DNA from: Novosphingobium sp. 9
GTDB taxonomy: Bacteria; Pseudomonadota; Alphaproteobacteria; Sphingomonadales; Sphingomonadaceae
Length of the DNA stretch: 64,000 nucleotides
Reading direction: 5' to 3'
Assembly (NCBI RefSeq): GCF_025340265.1
Contig: NZ_CP022708.1
Location: 271,501-335,500, forward strand
Shown: positions 9,497 to 17,005 of the stretch, in pieces
Layout: every line of letters starts with the position of its first letter
How positions within the stretch are numbered: position 1 is the stretch's first letter
Position numbers and translations under genes: made by a program
Notes under the pieces: model-generated
Told to the model about the DNA's origin: nothing
What the model saw: the letters and a program-made list of their open reading frames with translations, nothing else
Database searches by the model: none

Positions 9497-10761
9497 ACGA
9501 TACGAGCGTCATCGATACCTTCCTCTCGGTCTTCAGCCGGTACATCGATAGCGGCTTTGGACTGCTGGGCGGGGAAGTCGGCTTTCTCTCCTCGAGCCTG
9601 ATCGGGATCGATCTGACCCTTGCGGCACTGTTCTGGGCCTGGGGGAGCGAGGAGGACGTGCTCCAGCGCCTCGTGCGCAAAACGCTCTATATCGGCGTCT
9701 TCGCCTGGATCATCGGGAACTTCGGTAATCTGGCGACGATCCTGTTTGACAGTTTTGCAGGGCTGGGCCTCAAGGCAACCGGATCTTCCCTTGCGCTGGG
9801 TGATTTCCTGAAGCCGGGAACGCTCGCATCGACCGGGATCGATGCCGCGATGCCGCTGCTCGACGCGACCGCCGACCTGCTGGGACCGGTCGGTCTGTTC
9901 ACCAATATCGTCGAGATCGCGATCCTGCTGATCGGCTGGCTGATCGTCGTTCTCGCGTTCTTCGTCATGGCCATCCAGGTCTTCATCACCATCATCGAGT
10001 TCAAGCTGGTGACGCTGGCCGGTTTCGTGCTGCTGCCCTTCGCGTTTTTCGGGCGCACGGCCTTCATGGCTGAAAAGGTGCTCGGACATATCGTATCCTC
10101 GGGCATCAAGCTCCTGGTCCTGGCCGTCATTACCGGGATCGGCACGACGCTCTTCAGCCAGTTCACCTCGGCCGGGCTCGGCAGCGAGCCGACCCTGCAA
10201 CAGGTGCTGGCGCTTGTGCTGGCGGCGCTGAGCTTGCTGGGGCTTGCGATCTTCGGGCCCGGTATCGCCAACGGAATCGTCGCCGGAGGCCCCCAACTGG
10301 GCGCAGGGGCGGCTGCAGGAACCGCACTTGCCGCCGGGGCCGCCGTGGGTGGCGCAGGTGCTGCAGTGGGTCTCGCCGGCGGAGCTGCCGCCGGCCTTGC
10401 CGGTTCCGGCGCGGCCGCGGCGGGCGGGCTTTCTCGTGCCTTTGCCGCAGGAGCGGCAGGCAGGAGCGGGGCCAGTGCCGCGGTTGGAGGGCTTTCCGGT
10501 GTTGCCCGGCAAAGCGCACAGGCAGCAGGCTCTCCGCTGCGCGCGGCGGCCACCCATCTCGCGCAACGCTTCGCAGGCGGTACGCCCGATGCCGAAACCG
10601 AAAGCTCCGCCTCTTCGACAGCAGGCCGCGCACCGCGCTGGGCGGTCGCGATGAAACGAGGCCAGACCCTCAGTCATGGCGCCAGCGTTGCCGCTCACAC
10701 GCTGAAGGCTGGCGACAGCCATGGTGCAGGCGGTGCGCCGGATATTTCCGACAAGAGCTGA
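9493..10761 (+). CDS. trbL: TrbL, polytopic conjugation protein (VirB6 family)
   Basis: 422-residue inner-membrane channel component. It begins NDTSVIDTFLSVFSRYIDSGFG, followed by about six hydrophobic segments up to residue 270, including ILLIGWLIVVLAFFVMAI and LVTLAGFVLLPFAFFGRTAF. Then comes a long Ala/Gly-rich region (about 275-350) and a charged tail, the usual shape of TrbL. The Ala/Gly region produces a shadow frame on the other strand. Confidence 0.92.
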   Translation: MNDTSVIDTFLSVFSRYIDSGFGLLGGEVGFLSSSLIGIDLTLAALFWAWGSEEDVLQRLVRKTLYIGVFAWIIGNFGNLATILFDSFAGLGLKATGSSLALGDFLKPGTLASTGIDAAMPLLDATADLLGPVGLFTNIVEIAILLIGWLIVVLAFFVMAIQVFITIIEFKLVTLAGFVLLPFAFFGRTAFMAEKVLGHIVSSGIKLLVLAVITGIGTTLFSQFTSAGLGSEPTLQQVLALVLAALSLLGLAIFGPGIANGIVAGGPQLGAGAAAGTALAAGAAVGGAGAAVGLAGGAAAGLAGSGAAAAGGLSRAFAAGAAGRSGASAAVGGLSGVARQSAQAAGSPLRAAATHLAQRFAGGTPDAETESSASSTAGRAPRWAVAMKRGQTLSHGASVAAHTLKAGDSHGAGGAPDISDKS

Positions 10762-10787
10762 ACGCTAAGCACTGGAGGCCACAGATC

Positions 10788-11468
10788 ATGTTTCGACGAT
10801 CCTCGATCCGCTACGGCAAGAGCCCTGTCCCGGTTACGCCCTACCAGCGCGCAGCGCAGGTCTGGGACGAGCGGATCGGGTCCGCGCGGGTGCAGGCGCG
10901 CAACTGGCGCCTGGCCTGCTTCTGCTGCCTGGGACTGACCGCTGGGCTGGCAAGCGCTCTGGTCTGGCAGGCCTCGCGAGGATCCGTGATACCCTGGGTC
11001 GTCGAAATCGACCGGCTAGGGCAGGCTCGTGCCGTTGCTCCGGCCCAAGCCGGATACCGGCCTTCGGATCCTCAGATCGCGTATCACCTTGCGCGCTTCA
11101 TCGAGCAGGTGCGCTCGATCCCTTCCGACCCGGTCGTGCTGCGTCAGAACTGGCTGCGAGCCTATGACTTTACCTCTGAGCGTGGTGGTCAGGCCCTGAA
11201 CGACTATGCGCGCAGCGATGATCCCTTTGCCAAGATCGGCAAGACACAGGTCGCCGTGGATGTCTCGAGTGTCATCCGGGCATCACCATCCAGCTTCCGG
11301 GTCGCCTGGAGCGAGCGGCGCTATGAGGACGGTGCACTGGCCCAGACCACGCGCTGGTCTGCGATCCTCACGATCGCTGTCGAACCGCCGCGCACGGCCG
11401 ATGGCCTGCGTCGCAATCCGCTGGGAATTTTCGTCGATGCTTTCGACTGGTCAAAGGAACTTGGCTGA
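10788..11468 (+). CDS. trbF: TrbF, conjugation protein (VirB8 family)
   Basis: 226-residue bitopic membrane protein. It starts with the typical block PVPVTPYQRAAQVWDERIGS, has one membrane segment (LACFCCLGLTAGLASALVW), then a periplasmic VirB8-like domain ending NPLGIFVDAFDWSKEL. ATG 10788 has GGAGG at 10774. The 26-base gap before it is the only real gap inside the operon. The stop shares one base with trbG. Confidence 0.92.
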   Translation: MFRRSSIRYGKSPVPVTPYQRAAQVWDERIGSARVQARNWRLACFCCLGLTAGLASALVWQASRGSVIPWVVEIDRLGQARAVAPAQAGYRPSDPQIAYHLARFIEQVRSIPSDPVVLRQNWLRAYDFTSERGGQALNDYARSDDPFAKIGKTQVAVDVSSVIRASPSSFRVAWSERRYEDGALAQTTRWSAILTIAVEPPRTADGLRRNPLGIFVDAFDWSKELG

Positions 11469-12511
11469 TGGTCCACACTGCGCGTAGATTTTGCTGCCTT
11501 GTCACAGGGGCTTTCCTTGGTCTTGCAGCGCCTGTGTCCTTTGCTGCCGGACTGGGCGTGCCAACGGCTTTGCCAGGCGCAAGGATTGCGGTGCGCAGCC
11601 AACCAACGGTGCCGGTCCGCCCCGCAGACGGCAAGCACATCGTTGCCGTTCACGCCACGGCGCACCATGGCGCGCGCCATAGGTTACGCCGCCGTCCGGC
11701 TCCAACAGCCCGCGCGCGGGCTCGCAACGGTGCGGCAGCGCGCGTCCGCCAAGCGAATGCTGCAGCGCGGATCGGACCCGACGCCGAAAGCGATGCCAGC
11801 GGGATCGTGCAATATGCGTGGAGTGAAAGCGCACTATATCAGGTCTATACGGCGCCCGGGCGAGTGACAGACATCGTTCTCGAGGCCGGTGAGAAATTTG
11901 CAGGATCAGGGCCGGTCGCGGCCGGCGATACGGCCCGCTGGATCATCGGGGATACTGCAAGCGGGGCAGGGGCGAGCGCGCATTTGCATGTGCTGGTCAA
12001 ACCGGCGCGCGCGGGCATTGCGACCAATCTGGTGATCAACACCGACCGGCGCACGTACCACATTGAGCTGCACGCCACGCCTTCGACCTACATGGCCTCG
12101 GTGTCCTGGACCTATCCCGCCGATGCGCTGATTGCACTGCAGGCTGGTGCCGGAATGGTGCCGTCGCCATCGCCGTCGCCTTCAGGGCCGGCCATTGATG
12201 CTGCCGCTCTCGATTTCGGGTATCGCCTCAAGGGCGATCGACCGCGCTGGCGTCCGCTGCGCGTCTTCGGTGACGGACACCGGGTGCTGATCCAGTTTCC
12301 CGACGATATCGGCACCGGTGAAATGCCGCCGCTTTTTGTGATGGGCGAGCACGGTGCCAGCGAACTGGTGAACTATCGGGTCGAGGGGCGCTACATGATC
12401 GTGGATCGCCTGTTTGATCAGGCGCAGCTGCGGCTGGGAACTGCAAAGACGCAGCAGTCCGTCATCATAGAGCATGTCGCGCGCGCGCGGCGCAGCGAGG
12501 CTGGCACATGA
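11468..12511 (+). CDS. trbG: TrbG, conjugation protein (VirB9 family)
   Basis: 347-residue exported protein. A signal peptide (CCLVTGAFLGLAAPVSFAAG) is followed by a basic, Ala/Arg-rich linker (about 30-100) and the CagX/VirB9 domain (ALYQVYTAPGRVTDIVLEAG, then YHIELHATPSTYMASVSWTY). VirB9-type proteins form the outer-membrane core complex with TrbI. A short SPSPSPSG repeat precedes the C-terminal domain. The stop overlaps trbI by four bases. Confidence 0.92.
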   Translation: MVHTARRFCCLVTGAFLGLAAPVSFAAGLGVPTALPGARIAVRSQPTVPVRPADGKHIVAVHATAHHGARHRLRRRPAPTARARARNGAAARVRQANAAARIGPDAESDASGIVQYAWSESALYQVYTAPGRVTDIVLEAGEKFAGSGPVAAGDTARWIIGDTASGAGASAHLHVLVKPARAGIATNLVINTDRRTYHIELHATPSTYMASVSWTYPADALIALQAGAGMVPSPSPSPSGPAIDAAALDFGYRLKGDRPRWRPLRVFGDGHRVLIQFPDDIGTGEMPPLFVMGEHGASELVNYRVEGRYMIVDRLFDQAQLRLGTAKTQQSVIIEHVARARRSEAGT

Positions 12512-13902
12512 ACGCGACGCAAGACCCGCATGTCGGACAGGGAAGCGATCCGGTTCAAGGCCTCGATCGGAAAGAGGCTGCGGCAAGCGATCGCGCGGTG
12601 CCCGATGCAGCCGGGGGCCCCGTGTCGCAGTCCGGCACCGGTTCAAACCCGGGCAATGGAGAAGGGGGCGATGTCGGGCATGAAGTTCATGACGCACCTG
12701 CGCCGTTCCCCGACTTCAACCCGAGCCCGGAACCCGGGGCGGATCCCTTTCGTCTCGGGGTTCCATGGCCGCAGGTCAAGCGACTGTCGCGCAACTCGCT
12801 CACCATTCTGGGCGGGGTGAGCGCAGCCCTGGTCGCAGGGTCTGTCATCTATGCGCTGCGCACCTCGCCGCCCGCTGCGCCGCGCAATCTCGTGGAGCCG
12901 ATGAATGCCACCAAGGCGTTCGGCCTTGCGGGGGGCACCAGCGACTATTCGCAGGTGCCCCGGCTGGGACCACCGCTGCCCGGTGATCTGGGGCGCCCGA
13001 TTCTGGAAGCCGAACAGGCACAGGCCCGAAATCCGGCCCCTCCAGATCAAGATACGAAAACACAGCAGGCTCGTGAACGCAGGGCAGCCAGTATCGAGGC
13101 GGCGAGATCCAGTGGGCTGTTTGCGGCGCACGCGAACGAAGATGACAGCGGCAGTTCCCCAGGAGGTACGTCAATGACGCAGTTGCCTCTGTCGCTCGCA
13201 TCGCAGATGTCGGCATCCGCGTCGCAGCCGGCTGCCACGACTTCGGCGGATACGGCAGGAGTGGCTGGCAATCGTGCCTTTCTGCGACAAGGCGAGCAGG
13301 CATCCCCCGTCAGTGATGCCCGTATCGTGACGCCTCCATCCGCCAATGTCGTCCAGGCCGGCAGTATCATCCCGGCAGCGCTGATCACCGGTATCCAGTC
13401 CGATCTCCCCGGCCAGATCACGGCTCAGGTTACCCAGAACGTCTATGACAGTCCCACCGGCACCATCCTGCTTATCCCGCAAGGCGCCCGGTTGATCGGC
13501 ACATACGACAGCGCCATCGCCGCAGGCCAGACGCGGGTTCTTTTTGCATGGGACCGCCTGATCTTTCCAGGCGGGCGCTCGATTATGCTGGACCGTCTCG
13601 CAGGCGCGGATGCATCGGGTATGGCAGGGCTTGCCGACCGCACCAACCACCACTGGGGCAATGTCCTCAAGGCGGCCCTCGTCTCGAGCGTGCTGAGCGT
13701 GGGAAGCGATCTGGCGGCTGACAGCGATGGACGTCTGGTGCGCGCGTTGCGCGAAGGCACGCAGGACACCGTAAGCCAGACAGGGCGACAACTCGTGCAA
13801 CGCGAGATCGATGTGCCGCCAACCCTGTCGGTCAGGCCTGGATATCCCTTGCGGGTCATTGTGACCCGCGACCTTGTACTGGCACCTGTTTCCAAGAGGT
13901 AG
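12508..13902 (+). CDS. trbI: TrbI, conjugation protein (VirB10 family)
   Basis: 464-residue protein spanning from inner membrane to outer core. It has a proline/glycine-rich cytoplasmic start, one membrane segment at about 98-115 (LTILGGVSAALVAGSVIYAL), a variable periplasmic linker, and the C-terminal VirB10 domain (QAGSIIPAALITGIQSDLPG, LLIPQGARLIGTYDS, RSIMLDRLAGADASGMAGL). Size and order are normal. The next gene starts directly at its stop. Confidence 0.93.
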   Translation: MNATQDPHVGQGSDPVQGLDRKEAAASDRAVPDAAGGPVSQSGTGSNPGNGEGGDVGHEVHDAPAPFPDFNPSPEPGADPFRLGVPWPQVKRLSRNSLTILGGVSAALVAGSVIYALRTSPPAAPRNLVEPMNATKAFGLAGGTSDYSQVPRLGPPLPGDLGRPILEAEQAQARNPAPPDQDTKTQQARERRAASIEAARSSGLFAAHANEDDSGSSPGGTSMTQLPLSLASQMSASASQPAATTSADTAGVAGNRAFLRQGEQASPVSDARIVTPPSANVVQAGSIIPAALITGIQSDLPGQITAQVTQNVYDSPTGTILLIPQGARLIGTYDSAIAAGQTRVLFAWDRLIFPGGRSIMLDRLAGADASGMAGLADRTNHHWGNVLKAALVSSVLSVGSDLAADSDGRLVRALREGTQDTVSQTGRQLVQREIDVPPTLSVRPGYPLRVIVTRDLVLAPVSKR

Positions 13903-14121
13903 ATGATGGGCACTTTGAAACTCGGGCCGCTCGAGGATGATCGGCCGGTCAAGCTTACCGTTGAAATCCCGGCCGCGACCTACCGCGATCTCGTGGCCTA
14001 TGCCCAGGCCCATGCTGCGCAGCACGGACAGGCGCAGGCCAGAAGTCCCGAGAAACTGATCGCGCCGATGCTCGAGCGTTTCATGGCTTCGGATCGCGGA
14101 TTTGCAAGACGTGCACGTTGA
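13903..14121 (+). CDS. DUF2274 protein at the end of the trb operon
   Basis: 72-residue protein starting MGTLKLGPLEDDRPVKLTVE, which matches the short DUF2274 family commonly found right after trbI. Function is unknown; the size and the beta-then-helix pattern would fit a small DNA-binding or accessory protein. Two tandem ATGs (13903 and 13906) directly follow the trbI stop, with AAGAGG just upstream, so it is read through coupling. Confidence 0.8.
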   Translation: MMGTLKLGPLEDDRPVKLTVEIPAATYRDLVAYAQAHAAQHGQAQARSPEKLIAPMLERFMASDRGFARRAR

Positions 14122-14166
14122 AGTGCATGACAAGAAATCAGTGAGATACCGTTTGAAACAATATGA

Positions 14167-14177
14167 ATGGTGACCAT
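14167..14177. promoter_or_regulatory. Candidate GntR operator (ATGGT-G-ACCAT)
   Basis: A perfect 5-bp inverted repeat with a one-base centre. It contains TGGT-N-ACCA, which agrees with the operator pattern of FadR-type GntR regulators (tNGT...ACNa with a 0-1 base centre). A FadR-like GntR gene lies in the same locus at 23636. The link is inferred. Confidence 0.35.
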
Positions 14178-14339
14178 ACTGGCAGTGCTGCACCTTTTGA
14201 TGCAGTATCGTGACCGGGTCGCTGGTGCGCATGTCCAGGCTTTATCGCTAAAGGTTCCAGTGCGTTCGTTCGCCGGACGTTTCCCCGCTCGGTCACTTTT
14301 CATACCGATGGATTGCCAGGTCTCGGCGGCATGACCGTA

Positions 14340-14355
14340 TTATAATTGATTATAA
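14340..14355. promoter_or_regulatory. AT-rich 16-bp palindrome TTATAAT-TG-ATTATAA
   Basis: Two perfect 7-bp arms separated by TG, 76 bases before the precursor start codon. It could be an operator or overlap the -10 region (TATAAT occurs in the left arm). The regulator is unknown. Confidence 0.35.
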
Positions 14356-14431
14356 ACTGGCCGATGTCGGATGGTCATGAAACCTTTGTGTTGCGGTCAT
14401 GGTGGCCGCACCTGACGAAGGAGTACAGATC

Positions 14432-14572
14432 ATGGATCGTTCCGACACCACCGCCGAACTCGTCGAGCTTGGCGATGCCGTGGCCTTGACCCGCGGCGAT
14501 GCCCTCCTCGGCCCGCAGGATACCTTAAACGACATGTCGCGCACTTCAGGCGGCATCAGCCAGGACGATTGA
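14432..14572 (+). CDS. Lasso peptide precursor (A protein)
   Basis: 46-residue precursor, too short for most gene finders. The ribosome site AAGGAG is at 14418-14423. Leader residues 1-21 end in ELGDAVALTR; the Thr at position -2 and the LG..A...TR pattern match leaders of proteobacterial lasso peptides such as astexins and sphingopyxins. The core is residues 22-46 (25 residues). Gly22 would be joined to Asp30 to give a nine-residue ring GDALLGPQD, and the tail ends GGISQDD, like the G-I-S/T-x-D-D ends of sphingonodins and sphingopyxins. The ring resembles the LGPVD ring of sphingopyxin I. The B and C genes follow, so the assignment is strong, although the exact C-terminus of the product may be trimmed. 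Confidence 0.88.
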   Translation: MDRSDTTAELVELGDAVALTRGDALLGPQDTLNDMSRTSGGISQDD

Positions 14573-14581
14573 CCTTGCGAG

Positions 14582-14612
14582 CGGGCGCAGTTTTCTTGGA
14601 GAACTGCGCCCG
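14582..14612 (+). terminator. Stem-loop between lasso A and B genes
   Basis: Perfect 11-bp stem CGGGCGCAGTT / AACTGCGCCCG with a 9-base loop, starting 9 bases after the precursor stop, followed by only a weak T run. Stem-loops at this place in lasso operons are thought to end or stabilise most A transcripts so that precursor is made in excess over B and C. It would act here as a partial terminator or RNA-stabilising hairpin. Confidence 0.65.
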
Positions 14613-14646
14613 TTTCGCATCCGATCTCGAAAAGGGCGGGGGCACG

Positions 14647-15294
14647 ATGTACACTTTGTCGGATACGCTTCATGGCTGTACCATCGCTCATCAGCCGGTG
14701 CTCCTTGATACGGCGAAGGGGCGCTATCTGACCCTTCGCGGCGATGCTTCCCGCAGTCTGCTCGATGCCGTCGAGCGCCAGATGCCATCCGCAATGGAGG
14801 ACATGCTGCGCTGCCACGGCCTCCTCGCTTGGGACGCGAAAGCGCAGGTGCGCGTGCATGATGCGCCTGTCGTCACCAGGTCCCGGCGAGAAGACCTGTC
14901 ACAAACCGTGCCTGGCAAGAGAGTGATGGCCGCTCTCGGTAAGCGGCTTGCGGCGCGGCACCATCTACGCGGCCGGCCCTTCGGTGAAACGTTGCAGGCG
15001 CTGCGCGATGCGGTCGCGCCCAAACGATCGCCTGCACGCTGGCGGCGATCTCATGGCGAAGCGGAGATCGCCACAGCCTTTGCATGCTCGAGGTTGTGGC
15101 TCGCCGGCGATGGCCGTTGTGTGCCAGATAGCCTTGCGCTGGCCTCGGTGCTCGCGCGTCATGGCCATCGCCCCCGGATCGTGATCGGCGTATGTCTGCC
15201 GATTGCCGCTCATTGCTGGGTCCAGTGCGAAGATCGACTGATCAGCGATCGCCTCGAGGCGATAACGCCCTTCCATCCCATCTGGTCGACATGA
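14647..15294 (+). CDS. Lasso peptide B protein (leader-binding RRE plus transglutaminase-like protease)
   Basis: 215-residue fused maturation protein. The N-terminal 85 residues (LSDTLHGCTIAHQPVLLDTA, KGRYLTLRGDASRSLLDAV) form the PqqD-like leader-recognition domain. The C-terminal half is the cysteine protease that removes the leader: DGRCVPDSLAL holds the likely nucleophile Cys158, AHCWVQ holds His189, and Asp196 or Asp201 completes the triad. Fusion of both parts is usual in Proteobacteria. I chose ATG 14647; an upstream frame extension has no ribosome site and overlaps the hairpin. It overlaps the cyclase gene by ATGA. Confidence 0.85.
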   Translation: MYTLSDTLHGCTIAHQPVLLDTAKGRYLTLRGDASRSLLDAVERQMPSAMEDMLRCHGLLAWDAKAQVRVHDAPVVTRSRREDLSQTVPGKRVMAALGKRLAARHHLRGRPFGETLQALRDAVAPKRSPARWRRSHGEAEIATAFACSRLWLAGDGRCVPDSLALASVLARHGHRPRIVIGVCLPIAAHCWVQCEDRLISDRLEAITPFHPIWST

Positions 15295-17005
15295 CCACAC
15301 CGCGTTTTTCGGCCTGGCTCGGCACCGATCATGCAATGCCATGGCATACCAACCGTAACGGTGGTCTGGTCCCGGTGCCTTCCGGCAAGGGCCTCGACCT
15401 CAGGGCCAGCGGCCCGGTCATCCCGCTATGCGGTCAGGGTGCGATCATCGGCCATCTTTTCGAACGAGGAGCGGTCAGTCGCCGGGTTCTGCGTCTCGAG
15501 CCGGACCGGATCGAGCGTATTGTGGCAACGAAGGGGGCCAGCCTGGTGCGCGAGTTCTGGGGAGGCTATGTCGCTTTCCTTCTCGATGCGCAGGGGTGCT
15601 GGCACATCTTGCGCGACCCCTCGGGAACACTCCCTGTTTACTGGCGGCGATTGGCAGCCGGAATTGCACTGGCCTCCGGCCTCGAGGAACCCCCATTTCG
15701 CTACCAAGACGGGGTGGGTATCGATTACGAGGCCCTGTGCCTTCATCTCGGCGCTGCCCATCACGCCGGCGCGGCGACCTGCCTGGCAGGTGTCAGCGAA
15801 CTGTTGGCTGGCGAAGTGCTGTGTCTTGGCAACGACGGTGTCCGAAACACAGCGCTCTGGTCGCCGTGGGATCATGTTCACGACCGCCGGCAGGACGCGC
15901 AGGTCACGGCGGACGACCTGCATGCTGTCGTGTCCGATGTCGTCGCCGCATGGGGCGATGTTTTCGCCTCGGTGCTTCTGGGCATGTCGGGCGGTCTCGA
16001 TTCCTCGATCGTGGCCGCCGCGCTGCACCGTTCACGGACCAGAGTTCGGGGCGTGACGCTCTATTGGCCCGACGGCGAGGGCGATGAGCGCGCATGGGCC
16101 CGGCTGGCCGCGCAATCGGCGGGGGTGGATCTGCAGGAAGCCGCCTATCGTTTTTCGGACGTGGATCTCGATGCGCCGGTCGTGCGCGACACGTCGCGCC
16201 CCCAGCTGTCGTTCCATGTTCAGGCGCTGGCCGCGACAGACGATGTCCTTGGGTACCCGAGGGCTATATCTCCGGGCACGGCGGCGACAACGTGTTTGGT
16301 ATGATCCGCTCGGTCACGCCTGTTCTTGACGCCATGCTGGATTTGCAAGGTCCTTTGGCTATCATGCGTACGATCGCCGATGTCGCGCGTCTGAACGATG
16401 CCGACCTGCCCACGATCCTGTTACACCTTGCACGGCGACTGGCCCGGCGTCCCTCGCGAGATACAGCCGATCTGCGTTTTCTCGACGTTGGCCGCTTTCG
16501 CGCGGCACGCGATGAAATCGCCTCACACCCATGGAATCAGCCGCCTTCCCCGACGCCAGCCGGCCGCGCCGCCCACGTCCGTTCGATCCGACGCGCGCAT
16601 GGCCACGATGGTATCCATAGCCGCACAACGCATCCCCCCATGATCTGCCCACTGCTGGCGCAGCCCGTGGTGGAACTGTGCCTGCGGATACCGAGCTGGC
16701 GGTGGATTACCAGGGGACAGGACCGTTCGGTGGCACGGGATGCTTTCGCCGGGGATCTTCCAGCCCAGATCGTCGCGCGTCGCTCGAAAGGCGGCCCTTC
16801 GGGATTTACCGAAGCGCTGTTTCTGGCGCACCAGCAGCACATCGTGCAACGCCTTCACGATGGCCTGCTGAAACGCGAGGGCGTGGTCCACGATCTCCCG
16901 GCGCCGGATGAGAGGCTATCGCTCGAACCTGGCGCCGGGCGCCGCCTGCTGGCTTTGCTTGCCGCCGAGAACTGGGCACAGGCTTGGCAGCAGTCATCAA
17001 GGTGA
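15291..17005 (+). CDS. Lasso peptide cyclase (C protein, asparagine synthetase-like), one frameshift
   Basis: About 571 residues once joined. It is an ATP-dependent enzyme that adenylates the acidic side chain and closes the isopeptide ring. The N-terminal glutaminase-like domain lacks the usual Cys2, as in McjC. The ATP-binding motif SGGLDSS is at 233-239. The frame from 15291 ends at 16304, while the family motif YISGHGGDNVFG continues in the next frame from about 16255. One lost C in the run at 16256-16258 (TACCC for TACCCC) would restore GYPEGYISGHGG. As given it is split; I think it is more likely a read error than decay, because everything on both sides is conserved. Its stop overlaps the 3' end of the opposite isopeptidase gene by nine bases. 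Confidence 0.82.

Larger units (their letters stand above)
14122..14431 (+). promoter_or_regulatory. Control region in front of the lasso precursor
   Basis: This 310-base stretch holds no convincing gene. It is less GC-rich than its surroundings and contains two inverted repeats listed separately (14167-14177 and 14340-14355). A promoter for the lasso operon must lie here or upstream. I see no clear sigma-70 pair; the AT-rich stretch at 14336-14357 is the best candidate core. An ECF promoter for the sigma factor encoded at 22823 is possible but I cannot assign one. Confidence 0.5.

Noticed and set aside
13171..14232. 353-codon - frame across trbI and its downstream region
   Set aside because: Overlaps the conserved VirB10 domain of trbI; composition is atypical.
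16230..16310. Programmed -1 frameshift in the lasso cyclase
   Set aside because: No slippery heptamer or downstream pseudoknot is visible, and the same kind of one-base loss occurs in many unrelated genes here.
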